From JAFLUQ01 sp964537995 (GTDB taxonomy: Bacteria > Bacillota > Clostridia > UMGS1883), in NCBI GenBank assembly GCA_964537995.1, contig CAZICW010000006.1:1-51235 (forward strand): 51,235 nucleotides of DNA. The letters are read 5' to 3'. The notes beneath the pieces are model-generated. The model worked only from the letters and a program-made list of their open reading frames with translations, made no database searches and was not told the DNA's origin. Positions within the stretch are counted from its first letter, which is position 1. Each line of letters begins with the position of its first letter. Positions 7,617-16,532 of the stretch are shown here, piece by piece. The translations under genes were made by a program, and so were the position numbers.

Positions 7617-8054
7617 ATGTCGGAGCTTGGCAAGTTGTTTAATGACGTTTCGCGTTTTCACGGCAGCGAGGTACACAGAGCGACGATGCGTCTCGGAATC
7701 GGCAGAGGAATGCCGCCAGTGCTGCATTATATCATCGACCATGACGGCTGCCGCCAATCGGAGCTGAGCAAAATCGGCCACACGGCGGCGGCGACGGTCA
7801 CGGTCATGCTGCAGTCAATGGAAAAAAACGGCTTTATAATCCGCCTTCCGGACAAGGACGATCAGCGCTGCACGAGAATTTATATAACTCCGAAGGGACG
7901 CGACATTCATCGCCTCGGAGCCGAAACGTGCAAAAAAGAGGATGAGAAGTTCTTTTCCTGCCTGACGGAAGAGGAAAGGGAAAGTCTTCGTCGGATTCTT
8001 GAAAAATTGATGACTTGCTGCATCAAAGAAAATAGAAAAGAAAGGGAAGATTGA
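7617..8054 (+). CDS. MarR-family transcriptional regulator
   Basis: This 145-residue winged-helix repressor carries the MarR core: a recognition helix region (QSELSKIGHTAAATVTVMLQSMEKNGFI) followed by the wing with the DxRxxR-like motif DKDDQRCTRIYITPKG. I chose the ATG at 7617 because AAAGGAGG ends six bases before it. The open frame extends to 7569 but that start would sit inside the repeat region. The stop is three bases before the first ABC transporter gene, so all three genes are co-transcribed. It most likely represses this exporter operon and is released by a ligand I cannot name. Confidence 0.9.
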   Translation: MSELGKLFNDVSRFHGSEVHRATMRLGIGRGMPPVLHYIIDHDGCRQSELSKIGHTAAATVTVMLQSMEKNGFIIRLPDKDDQRCTRIYITPKGRDIHRLGAETCKKEDEKFFSCLTEEERESLRRILEKLMTCCIKENRKERED

Positions 8055-8057
8055 AAA

Positions 8058-9788
8058 ATGAAGAGGTACCTGAAGTACTTCAAGGGCGCGTGGGTTGCCG
8101 TCATAATGGCGCCTGTGTTGATGATCCTTGAGGTGCTGTGCGACCTTATGCAGCCAAGCATAATGGCCGACATAGTGGATACGGGAATCAAGGGCGGCGC
8201 CGGAAGCGCGTATATTTTTGAGGAAGGACTGAAAATGCTCGGAGTCGCGCTTATGGGCTTTGTCGGCGGCGGCGGCAGTCTTTACTTCGCGACAAAGGCA
8301 AGTCAGCATTTCGGCTATTCTCTGCGAAGGGACGTTTTCCACAGAATACAGGAATATTCCTTTGCCAATATTGACCGCTTTTCCAGTGCGTCGCTTGTGA
8401 CAAGAACGACGAACGACGTTGTACTTCTGGTTATGTTTGTCGGGCAGGCGCTGAGAATGTTCGTGCGTGCGCCGATGACCTTTGCGGGAGGAATTGTGCG
8501 TGCGGTCGGCATAAACGCGACTCTTGCGCTGGTGCTTACCGTGGCAATACCGCTGCTTATTGTGGCTGTGTTTATAATCGTTAGGAAAACCTTTCCGCTC
8601 TTCAGCAAGGTACAGTATAAGCTTGACCGCGTGAACGCGGTTATTCAGGAAAATCTGACGGGCATACGCGTCGTCAAGGCGTTTAATCGCGCGGAACACG
8701 AAAATAACCGCTTCGGCGAGGCGAATGACGAATATGTAAAGCTTTCGATAAAAGCAAATCAGATTATGTCATTCATGATGCCTGTTATCACAATGATAAT
8801 GAATATTACCGTCGTTGTGGTTCTCTGGTTCGGCGCAAAGCTTGTCGGCGCAAACGAAATGAAGGTCGGCGAGGTCAGCGCGTTCATCAACTACATAACG
8901 CGTATTCTCAGTTCCCTTATGATGATGAGCATGATGTTCCAGTCAATTTCCCGTATTCAGGCGAGCGCGAAACGAATTTCCGAGGTTCTGGACGAGGATA
9001 TTGACATTGTTTCTCCCGAGCAGCCCAAGGCGAAAACCGTTGAAAAGGGCGGCGTTGAGTTTAAAAACGTTTCCTTCCGTTACCGCGGAGCGGGCGGCGA
9101 TCCTGTCGTGCAGGACGTGAGCTTCAAGGTGGAGCCGGGGGAGACCGTTGCAATTTTAGGCTCGACCGGCAGCGGAAAATCATCTCTTGTGAACCTGATT
9201 CCGCGCCTTTACGACGTAACCGAGGGCGAGGTTCTGGTTGACGGAATAAACGTCAAGGATTATGACATTGAAGGGCTGCGGCGCGGGATAGGCATGGTGC
9301 TTCAGGATGTTATCCTGTTCACGGGTACGATTGCCGACAATCTGCGCTGGGGCAAGGAGGACGCGACCGACGAGGAGGTCAGAGAGGCTGCTCGTTTGGC
9401 TCAGGCGGAGGAATTTATAAGCAAGAATCCCGACGGCTACAACGCGGTTCTCGGTCAGAGAGGCGTGAACTTCTCGGGCGGGCAAAAGCAAAGACTGTCG
9501 ATAGCGCGGGCGTTGATAAAAAAGCCGAAAATATTGATTCTCGACGACTCGACAAGCGCGGTCGATACGGCGACGGAGGCGAAAATCCGCGCCTGCTTCG
9601 GAACGGAGCTTAAGGGGACGACCGTTATCATTATTGCCCAGAGAATTTCCAGCGCGAAAAGCGCCGACAAAATTATGGTTATGGAAAACGGCAGAATTGT
9701 TGATATTGGAAATCACGAAACCCTTATGCAAACCAGCGCCGTTTATCAGGAAATTTATTATTCTCAGCTTGAAAAGGAGGAAGCGTAG
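8058..9788 (+). CDS. ABC exporter half-transporter, degenerate ATPase subunit
   Basis: This type IV (MDR-like) ABC exporter has a six-helix membrane domain (about 1-310) and an ATPase domain (about 333-576). Walker A is GSTGSGKS (368-375) and the signature is a normal FSGGQ (472-476). The catalytic glutamate after Walker B is Asp497 (LILDD), and the switch histidine is Gln528 (IIAQR). These changes mark the degenerate half of a heterodimer such as BmrCD or TM287/288. Its partner is encoded directly downstream with complementary features. The substrate is unknown; drugs, lipids or peptides are possible. Confidence 0.92.
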   Translation: MKRYLKYFKGAWVAVIMAPVLMILEVLCDLMQPSIMADIVDTGIKGGAGSAYIFEEGLKMLGVALMGFVGGGGSLYFATKASQHFGYSLRRDVFHRIQEYSFANIDRFSSASLVTRTTNDVVLLVMFVGQALRMFVRAPMTFAGGIVRAVGINATLALVLTVAIPLLIVAVFIIVRKTFPLFSKVQYKLDRVNAVIQENLTGIRVVKAFNRAEHENNRFGEANDEYVKLSIKANQIMSFMMPVITMIMNITVVVVLWFGAKLVGANEMKVGEVSAFINYITRILSSLMMMSMMFQSISRIQASAKRISEVLDEDIDIVSPEQPKAKTVEKGGVEFKNVSFRYRGAGGDPVVQDVSFKVEPGETVAILGSTGSGKSSLVNLIPRLYDVTEGEVLVDGINVKDYDIEGLRRGIGMVLQDVILFTGTIADNLRWGKEDATDEEVREAARLAQAEEFISKNPDGYNAVLGQRGVNFSGGQKQRLSIARALIKKPKILILDDSTSAVDTATEAKIRACFGTELKGTTVIIIAQRISSAKSADKIMVMENGRIVDIGNHETLMQTSAVYQEIYYSQLEKEEA

Positions 9789-9789
9789 T

Positions 9790-11637
9790 ATGGGACCCAG
9801 AGGACCAAGACCCGGCGGAGGCCCCGGAGGACCTCCCGGACCGAGCATGAGCGAAGATAAGGCAAAAAACACCAAGGGAACTCTTATAAGGATAATAAAA
9901 TACATAGCGAAGTTCAAGGTTCAGCTGATTGCGGTTATTTTGCTTGTTTGCGTAAGCGCGGCGGCAAACCTCGGCGGAACATACTGCCTTGTTCCGATAA
10001 TCAACGCAATCGGCACGATAGGCGAAAACGGCGTAACCTTTGCCGACGTTTCCGTAGAAATTATACAGGGCATAGGGCTGCTGCTGCTGTTATATATTTT
10101 GGGCGCGGTGGCAAACTGGGGACAGACATTTATTCTCGCGTCGGTTTCCCAATATACCGTCAAGGAGATTCGCGAGGATATGTTCCGAAAAATGCAGCGG
10201 CTGCCGCTCCGCTTCTTCGACTCCAACACTCACGGCGAGCTTATGAGCCGTACAACCAACGATGTTGACGCGATAAGCCAGACCCTCAGCATGAGTGTCG
10301 CGCAGATATTTTCCAGCATAATAACGCTCGTGGGAACAATAGTGATGATGCTTATTCTCAGCGTTCCGCTTACGATAGTAACCTTTATAATCGTGCCGAT
10401 AATGCTTTTCTGCACAAGGGTAATCGCAAAATATACCCGCCGCTTCTACGGCCTTCAGCAGTCGGCTCTCGGCGAAATGAACGGTCATATAGAGGAAACC
10501 GTTACGGGCGAATATGCCGTGAAGGTTTTTTGCCGCGAAAAACAGGTTGAGGACAAGTTTGACGCTCTTAACCTCGATTACTACAACAACGCGGTTAAGG
10601 CGCAGACAATATCGGGCGTTGTCGCGCCGCTCATGGGAATGTTCAACAACCTCAACTACGCAATCACCGCTTTTGTCGGCGGGCTTCTTGCCGTCAACAG
10701 CATATTCGGCTTCTCGCTTATGTCGATAGGCGGAGTTGTCGCCTTCCTCAACTACAGCAACCAGTTCTCGCGCCCGATAAACGAGCTTGCGAATATGTTC
10801 TCTCAGTTCCAGTCGGCTCTTGCGAGCGCGGAGCGCGTGTTTGAGGTTATGGACGAGCCGAACGAATACATCGGCGACGCGGAAAAGCCCGTACTCGGTC
10901 ATGTAAACGGAGAGGTTGTGCTTGACCATGTGAATTTCGGCTATGACGAAAGCCGGCTTATCCTCAAGGACATCTGTCTGAACGCGAAGCCCGGCGAAAC
11001 AATAGCCCTTGTCGGCCCCACCGGCGCCGGAAAGACAACGATTGTGAACCTGCTGACTCGCTTCTACGATGTGAACAGCGGCGTTATCACGATTGACGGG
11101 AAGGATATTTCCTCCGTGCAAAAGGATTCCTTGCGTCATTGCATAGCGATTGTGCTTCAGGATACGCATATGTTCAGCGAAACCGTGAGGGAAAATATAC
11201 GCTACGGCAAGCTTGACGCGAACGACGAGGATGTTGAGAGCGCGGCGTATCTTGCCAACGCCAATGAATTTATCGAGCGTCTGCCGAACGGCTACGACAC
11301 GATGCTCAACGACGATGCTTCCAACATCAGTCAGGGTCAGCGTCAGCTTTTGTCGATTGCGCGAGCCATGCTCGCGGATCCGGATATTCTGATTCTGGAC
11401 GAGGCGACCAGCAGCGTCGATACGCGTACAGAGCTGAAAATTCAGGAGGCAATGAAAAACCTGATGTACGGCAGAACCAGCTTCGTTATCGCCCACCGGC
11501 TTTCAACAATCCGCTCCGCGGATAAAATTCTTGTGCTTGTGGACGGCAGAATCGTTGAAAGCGGCAATCATAAGGAGCTTATGGCTCTTGACGGAATGTA
11601 CGCGAAGCTTTATAACGGGCAGTTTGACAACGATTAA
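9790..11637 (+). CDS. ABC exporter half-transporter, catalytic ATPase subunit
   Basis: This is the partner of the preceding half-transporter. The protein starts with a Gly/Pro-rich tail (MGPRGPRPGGGPGGPPGP), then six membrane helices (about 35-340) and an ATPase domain with Walker A GPTGAGKT (409-416), catalytic E538 (LILDE) and switch H569 (VIAHR). Its own signature is changed to ISQGQ (513-517), and this loop completes the degenerate site of the partner. The two genes thus show the matching pattern of a one-site heterodimer. I start at 9790, since AAGGAGG lies ten bases before it. The frame is open to 9634 but that stretch overlaps the previous gene. Confidence 0.92.
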   Translation: MGPRGPRPGGGPGGPPGPSMSEDKAKNTKGTLIRIIKYIAKFKVQLIAVILLVCVSAAANLGGTYCLVPIINAIGTIGENGVTFADVSVEIIQGIGLLLLLYILGAVANWGQTFILASVSQYTVKEIREDMFRKMQRLPLRFFDSNTHGELMSRTTNDVDAISQTLSMSVAQIFSSIITLVGTIVMMLILSVPLTIVTFIIVPIMLFCTRVIAKYTRRFYGLQQSALGEMNGHIEETVTGEYAVKVFCREKQVEDKFDALNLDYYNNAVKAQTISGVVAPLMGMFNNLNYAITAFVGGLLAVNSIFGFSLMSIGGVVAFLNYSNQFSRPINELANMFSQFQSALASAERVFEVMDEPNEYIGDAEKPVLGHVNGEVVLDHVNFGYDESRLILKDICLNAKPGETIALVGPTGAGKTTIVNLLTRFYDVNSGVITIDGKDISSVQKDSLRHCIAIVLQDTHMFSETVRENIRYGKLDANDEDVESAAYLANANEFIERLPNGYDTMLNDDASNISQGQRQLLSIARAMLADPDILILDEATSSVDTRTELKIQEAMKNLMYGRTSFVIAHRLSTIRSADKILVLVDGRIVESGNHKELMALDGMYAKLYNGQFDND

Positions 11638-11658
11638 AGAGCCGGACGAAAATATTAA

Positions 11659-11699
11659 AAGGGGCGCAAATCCGCGGATTTGCGTCCCTTCTTATTTTT
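11659..11699. terminator. Bidirectional terminator between the ABC operon and the protease gene
   Basis: A near-perfect inverted repeat of 16 bases per arm (11659-11690, centre TCCGCGGA) is followed by TTCTTATTTTTA on the plus strand. It lies between convergent genes and may serve both. Confidence 0.8.
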
Positions 11700-11736
11700 A
11701 TCGGGTATTCGCTTTGTTTCGGCTTAGCGGCGGTAT

Positions 11737-13698
11737 TTATGCCTTTTCGACCGACCAGAAGGTTTCCTCCGAGGTCTGGATTACCGTGTCGCCGTCAAAG
11801 CCGAGATAAAGCCCGCTGTTGCGCACCTTGAAGCTCTTAAGTCCTTTGCTGTCGGTTTCAACGTCCCACGTTTCATTGGAGCCGCCGGAGCCGTTCCATG
11901 TTATCAGCGCCTTGCCGTCCTCGTCGCTGTTGCCGGGAATATTCACGCAATACCCCGTTGCCTTGTTGAAAATTACAACCGCGCCGTCCTTACGTTCACG
12001 CACGAACCAGAGCTGGGTATCCTTTCCTGTATATTTGGAAAGCACAAGCTTCTCGCCCGCCTGACCGGTTTCGTTCACCGCCGTAAGCACAAGATTGCTG
12101 CCGTCGGGAGAAATTATGCTGTAGCTTTCCTCCTGCCCGACCGCAAACGGAGAAAGCTCCTCGTATTCCGGCTTGAAATCGGCGTAATATTCATTGTCGG
12201 CGGCGTAAAGCAGGGCTTTATACGCTTTCATTCTGTTGGGATAAACCTTGCCTATAGCTTCCATCAGCTCATCGCTGCGGCGAGCCATGTGGTAAAGACG
12301 GCTAAATTCGGCAAGATCCTCGGTGCGGTTGTTGTTGCCGTAGCCGGAAACGGGAACCATATCAGCCTTGATTGCTTCTTCCCATACGGCGTCGTCGGTT
12401 GTCAGGTTGGAATCCAGCACATGGCCAAGCTCGTGGGCAAGAGTCTGAGCGATGGCGTTTTCGCTCGGAATGTAGTTCAGTCTTATCCAGATTGTGTTTC
12501 CGCCGCCGTTATAGTTGTTCGCCTCGTCCATGCGGTGGATAAGAGTGGAGAGATACTTGCGTATCGCAAGCGGAAAACGGGAAAGCGCGTTCGCCGCGTC
12601 TTCAACGACCGAGCAATCCTCTACGGTGGTAATGAGCGTCATTGTGTAGCCGTCGGACATACTTACCTTATAGGTCCAAACAGGTTCCATGCTGCCGCGC
12701 CACACGTCGTAGCTTTCGATATAGGTCTTGTCGCTTACCTCGACATTTATTTCCTCGTCGAGCGGGGGAACCTCGCCGATGTAAACAAGGCTGTAGGCAG
12801 TGATGTCAAGGCATTTTTTGAGAATTTCCTTTTGTTCGTCAACGGATTTTTCAAGGTAGTTTTCACTTTCGATAAGAGCGGCCGCGCTTGAATAAATGTT
12901 GGGGGTGAAAGCCTGAGAGTCGTAAATATACGAATCGAAGCGTTCTCGCGTAGCGTCGTCGAGAGCAAGGTAGCCCGCGGAGCGCTTAACGCTGCGCATT
13001 GCGCTTTCACCGGCGTATTTAAGACTGAAAAGCTGTTTCGCGTCGCCGGTAAGCTCGTCCTGCGCAAGACCCGCGTCGGTCAGGGTGAGATAAAGACCGC
13101 TGTGCTTGAAGCGCAGAAGGTACTGTCCGTCGTCCTGCTTAAGCAGCTCCAGAGTTTGATTTCCGCCGCCGTTCGCGGTGTACTGGGTCGCCGCCTTGCC
13201 GGCGTCGGTACTCGAAGCGGGAATATCAATTGATTTTCCGCTGTTTTTGTTTATGAGACTGTAGTAATTGCCGCCCTTTGACGTGAAGCACCATGAGTCT
13301 GTTTTGCTCTCATCGGCGATGAGAAGCGCGCTGTTGTCGGCGGAATCGTTTTCGACACCGACAACCTTTCCGTCAACCGTGAGAATGTAATATCTGCCGT
13401 CAAGGTCGGCGTAAACATCATCGGTGAGAATTTCGGCGGTTGAGGTTTCGTTGTTCCAGCTTACGGTGTAGCCGCTGCTTTCGCAGTTGGAGCGGACGGG
13501 AAGATAGCTTTCGCCGTCGATTTCCAGCACGTCTGTCGGATCGGCAAAAATATCTTTCAGGGAATCGACGGGAGCGTAAATTCTGCTTTCGACAATAGGG
13601 AAGTCTCCCTCTCGTTCAATGCCGTTGACGCTAAGACCCGCGCCGAACGACGGAACCGCCAGCAGCAACGCCGCGGTCAGGCTTATAAATTTTTTCAT
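11737..13698 (-). CDS. Secreted lectin-bearing metallopeptidase, anthrax-lethal-factor-like (M34-like)
   Basis: This protein of 653 residues starts with a signal peptide (MKKFISLTAALLLAVPSFGA). A copper-amine-oxidase N-terminal-like stalk domain follows at about 22-92, then a ricin-type beta-trefoil lectin domain at about 99-229, a catalytic region, and a second ricin-type domain at about 522-653. The zinc site reads HELGHVLD (H422, E423, H426) and, 38 residues on, YGNNNRTEDLAEFSRLYHM with the likely third ligand E460. That spacing and wording resemble the HEFGHAVD and NEAEFFAEAFRLMHS motifs of anthrax lethal factor. I start at the ATG with GGAAGGAG nine bases upstream. It is probably exported and acts on glycan-decorated targets. 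The substrate is unknown. Confidence 0.8.
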   Translation of the reverse strand: MKKFISLTAALLLAVPSFGAGLSVNGIEREGDFPIVESRIYAPVDSLKDIFADPTDVLEIDGESYLPVRSNCESSGYTVSWNNETSTAEILTDDVYADLDGRYYILTVDGKVVGVENDSADNSALLIADESKTDSWCFTSKGGNYYSLINKNSGKSIDIPASSTDAGKAATQYTANGGGNQTLELLKQDDGQYLLRFKHSGLYLTLTDAGLAQDELTGDAKQLFSLKYAGESAMRSVKRSAGYLALDDATRERFDSYIYDSQAFTPNIYSSAAALIESENYLEKSVDEQKEILKKCLDITAYSLVYIGEVPPLDEEINVEVSDKTYIESYDVWRGSMEPVWTYKVSMSDGYTMTLITTVEDCSVVEDAANALSRFPLAIRKYLSTLIHRMDEANNYNGGGNTIWIRLNYIPSENAIAQTLAHELGHVLDSNLTTDDAVWEEAIKADMVPVSGYGNNNRTEDLAEFSRLYHMARRSDELMEAIGKVYPNRMKAYKALLYAADNEYYADFKPEYEELSPFAVGQEESYSIISPDGSNLVLTAVNETGQAGEKLVLSKYTGKDTQLWFVRERKDGAVVIFNKATGYCVNIPGNSDEDGKALITWNGSGGSNETWDVETDSKGLKSFKVRNSGLYLGFDGDTVIQTSEETFWSVEKA

Positions 13699-13735
13699 TT
13701 TCAGTTTCTCCTTCCTATTTTTTGTTGGCAAGCTA

Positions 13736-13764
13736 ATTATATCACATCGATGAAAATTTGTAAA
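13736..13764 (-). promoter_or_regulatory. Promoter of the metallopeptidase gene
   Basis: On the minus strand TTTACA (13764-13759), a 17-base spacer and a perfect TATAAT (13741-13736) lie about 40 bases before the start codon. The gene is therefore probably transcribed alone. Confidence 0.7.
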
Positions 13765-13886
13765 GAGAGAAATTAAATGCCGCGGATATTAACATTACAG
13801 CATATTTGGATTTCTTTTCTTTTTTACAGCTTCATGGGACAGCGCTTCCATGGCGTATTCCGCCGGAGGCAGGGGCTTCGGCCGCG

Positions 13887-15146
13887 CTATTCCTTTTTCG
13901 GCTTTTCTCCGACAAAAACCTTTGCCGAAAGAACGCGGTTCATATCCGTTCGGGTTATAGTGACCTTGATATGCCCGTAGGTAAAGCTTTCGCCCACCGC
14001 GGGGATTTTCCCGAGCTGATGGGCCGCGAAGCCGCCGACCGTGGTTATGTCGTCAACAGGCTCTCCGTCGAGCTCGAAAAGCTCGAAGAAATCGTCGATT
14101 CCCGCCGCGCCGTCCACTATGTAAACGCCGTCGGCAATTTTGCGAAATTCTTCGCGCTCGTCATCGTGTTCGTCATATATTTCGCCGACAAGCTCCTCAA
14201 TTACGTCTTCAAGCGTAACCACGCCCTCGGTTCCGCCGTATTCGTCCTGAACAATTACCATATGGCTCTTGCTTTCCTGAAACAGCTTTAGCAGCTTTGA
14301 AATTTTCATCCCCGCAAAAACAAAGGTCGCCGGACGGATAAGGCTCTGCCATTCACACTGTTCCTTGTGGAAATCCTTCTGATACAGAACTCCCTTTATG
14401 TCGTCGGGCGTGCCGTCATACACGGGCAGCCGCGAAAATTCGGTTTCGTTGAACAGCTCGGATACATCCTCGCGGCTCTGTTTTATATCCACGCCGACAA
14501 CGTCCACACGGGGCGTGAGAATATCGCTTACGTCAAGATCGTAAAATTTTACGGCATTTTTGATAAGCTCGCCTTCCTGCTCGTTTATTTCGCCGTCCTC
14601 GGTAGCTTCGTCAACCATCGTCAGCAGCTCCTGCTCGGTCACGGTATCGTCGCCGCCGCCGGCAAAATGCTCCGATATAAACGACTGCCATCTGTTGAAA
14701 ATGGCGGCAAGCGGAGAAAGCACGAAGGAAATCGCCGAAAGCGCGGGAAAAACAGCCCTCACAAAGCTGTCGGGCATTTTTTTCGCAAGTGTTTTCGGCG
14801 TGATTTCGCCAAACAAAAGCACAAGAAGCGTCATTACAACCGTCGAAACCGTAACGCTCAGCTCCTGATTTACAATCAGGCGGGCAAAAAGAATTGTGGA
14901 AAGCGAGGTTGCGATGATGTTTACGATGTTGTTCCCTATCAGAATGACCGAAAGCAGCTTGTCGTAGTTTTCGGACATAGCCAAAATTTTTTTCGCCTTT
15001 TTGTCTCCTCCGTCGGCGTCATTTTTGAACTTCAGCTTGTTAAACGAGAGAAACGCCGTTTCCGATGAGGAAAAAAACGCCGAGCAGAAAATCAGAAAGG
15101 CTATCGCGGCAATTTGGATCAATATACTGCCGTCTGTACCGTCCAT
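13887..15146 (-). CDS. CorC/HlyC-type membrane protein (CNNM, CBS and CorC_HlyC domains)
   Basis: This is a member of the CorC/CNNM family of magnesium or divalent-cation handling proteins. The N-terminal third holds the DUF21 membrane domain with about three or four spans (from IQIAAIAFLIFCSAFFSSSETAFLS, the family start motif). A paired CBS module lies in the middle (TPRVDVVGVD..., with the KDFHKE segment). The C-terminal CorC_HlyC domain follows the acidic DEYGGTEGVVTLEDVIEELVGEI stretch. I prefer the ATG at 15146 with AAAGGAG about 12 bases upstream. A TTG four codons earlier lies too close to that site. The promoter at 15196-15224 suggests separate transcription. The transported ion is not proven by sequence. 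Confidence 0.88.
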   Translation of the reverse strand: MDGTDGSILIQIAAIAFLIFCSAFFSSSETAFLSFNKLKFKNDADGGDKKAKKILAMSENYDKLLSVILIGNNIVNIIATSLSTILFARLIVNQELSVTVSTVVMTLLVLLFGEITPKTLAKKMPDSFVRAVFPALSAISFVLSPLAAIFNRWQSFISEHFAGGGDDTVTEQELLTMVDEATEDGEINEQEGELIKNAVKFYDLDVSDILTPRVDVVGVDIKQSREDVSELFNETEFSRLPVYDGTPDDIKGVLYQKDFHKEQCEWQSLIRPATFVFAGMKISKLLKLFQESKSHMVIVQDEYGGTEGVVTLEDVIEELVGEIYDEHDDEREEFRKIADGVYIVDGAAGIDDFFELFELDGEPVDDITTVGGFAAHQLGKIPAVGESFTYGHIKVTITRTDMNRVLSAKVFVGEKPKKE

Positions 15147-15195
15147 TCGGTAAACCAACTCCTTTAATATGAGACGTGATTATTGTTTAAATTTT

Positions 15196-15224
15196 ATTTT
15201 ATCATAAAGCCTATGCTTTGTCAA
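15196..15224 (-). promoter_or_regulatory. Promoter of the corC-like gene
   Basis: On the minus strand TTGACA (15224-15219), a 17-base spacer and TAAAAT (15201-15196) match sigma-A consensus well. The -35 half lies inside the last codons of the upstream glycosidase gene. Confidence 0.65.
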
Positions 15225-16485
15225 TGATTTTGTATACCGCCGCCGCGTGCGGAGGAAGAATTGTCGTCACGGCTGACGTGAGATCGGTTTTCCCTGTGAA
15301 AAGCTCGGTCGTTTCGGCGCGAACAAGCCCGATGAAGCTCAGGGGAGTTGTTATTTCCAGTTCCGTCTCGGAGACGTTGAACTGGGCAAGGTATTGCGCT
15401 TTTCCGTCGTTGTCGAGCGCGTGCCACACGATTGCGCCGTTTTCATCACGGTAAAGCTCGCGGTTCGAGCGGGAGTGATTCAGAATCCTCAGCAGTCCCT
15501 CGTTTGTCAGCAGAGAAAGCGTAAATTCATCGTTTTCCGTCATTTCGCAGCCGATAAACATCGGCGAGCGGAAAATGCACCAGAGCGCAATGTGTGTCCG
15601 CTGCTCGTCGGGAGTAAAGCGCGTAAAGCGTGCGCCGCCGTTGGAGCGTATGCCGATTTTGCCGACGGTAAGCATATCGCAGTCGGGCCAAGCGCCGTCC
15701 GTGCGGAGATTCTGCCAATCGCGGCAAAGGTCGAAGGCTTCGCGAAGCTGAGGCCAAGTGTCCCAGAAATCGTCGCTCATGCGCCAGAGGTTTGCGTGCT
15801 CAATAAGATGCGCGGCTGCGGCGAGGGAGGCTTTGCCGGGCGAAAGCGAAAGCACAATTTCGCGCCCCGAACGGTCGATGGCGGCTCTTATAAGCTCTAC
15901 CTCTCCGCGGTGATAGGGGCGGGCGATGTCGTCTACCTTCACATAGTCTATCTCCCATGAGGCGTAAAGACGGAAAATGCTGTCGTAATATTCCCGCGCA
16001 CCCTTTTTTGAAGCGTCAATGCCGTACATATCGCCGTTCCATTCGCAGACGGAGGAGGTGTCGGCAATCATGTCGGCGGTCACATCCGTGCCGAGAACGG
16101 GAGTTTTTTCCCGAACGGCCTGCTTGGGTATGCCGCGCAGAATATGTATGCCGAATTTAAGCCCCAGAGAATGTACATAGTCGGCAAGCCCACGAAAGCC
16201 GCTGCCGTCGGCGGCGCAGGGAAAACGATTTTCCGCCGGCATAAGGCGGCCGTATTTATCCATGACGAGAGCCGCGTCCTCATTGTATATATTGCTGACC
16301 GCCCGCGGCTCATACCACTGTATGTCCACGATGACATACCGCCAGCCGTATTTTTTCAGATTTTTTGCCATATACAAGGCGTTCCGGCGAACCTCGTCCT
16401 CGCGGACGGACGCGCCGTAGCAGTTCCAACTGTTCCAGCCCATGGGAGGAGTGGGGGCAAGGGAGTGATGAGGATAGTTTTTCAT
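15211..16485 (-). CDS. Glycoside hydrolase family 27-like alpha-galactosidase
   Basis: This 424-residue enzyme has the GH27/GH36 clan TIM barrel, beginning with the family signature PPMGWNSWNCYG. The likely nucleophile is D185 in YVKVDD and the likely acid/base is D239 in WRMSDDFW. The C-terminal part is a beta-sandwich. There is no signal peptide, so it should act inside the cell on imported oligosaccharides. Activity could be alpha-galactosidase or a related beta-L-arabinopyranosidase, which sequence alone does not separate. An AAAGGA site lies before the ATG. It follows the flavoprotein gene by 47 bases and may be the last member of a long operon. Confidence 0.82.
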   Translation of the reverse strand: MKNYPHHSLAPTPPMGWNSWNCYGASVREDEVRRNALYMAKNLKKYGWRYVIVDIQWYEPRAVSNIYNEDAALVMDKYGRLMPAENRFPCAADGSGFRGLADYVHSLGLKFGIHILRGIPKQAVREKTPVLGTDVTADMIADTSSVCEWNGDMYGIDASKKGAREYYDSIFRLYASWEIDYVKVDDIARPYHRGEVELIRAAIDRSGREIVLSLSPGKASLAAAAHLIEHANLWRMSDDFWDTWPQLREAFDLCRDWQNLRTDGAWPDCDMLTVGKIGIRSNGGARFTRFTPDEQRTHIALWCIFRSPMFIGCEMTENDEFTLSLLTNEGLLRILNHSRSNRELYRDENGAIVWHALDNDGKAQYLAQFNVSETELEITTPLSFIGLVRAETTELFTGKTDLTSAVTTILPPHAAAVYKIIDKA

Positions 16486-16532
16486 GAAACAGAATCCTTT
16501 CTTAATATGATAAACAAGCCGGCTTCAATAAG

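Noticed and set aside
10090..11496. Minus-strand open frame of 468 codons inside the second ABC transporter gene
   Set aside because: The sense gene has all ABC motifs. The antisense product is basic and low in recognisable structure.
7617..11637. Mobile element or horizontally acquired resistance island around the MarR and ABC genes
   Set aside because: There are no integrase, transposase, terminal repeats or base-composition shift. The operon reads as native.
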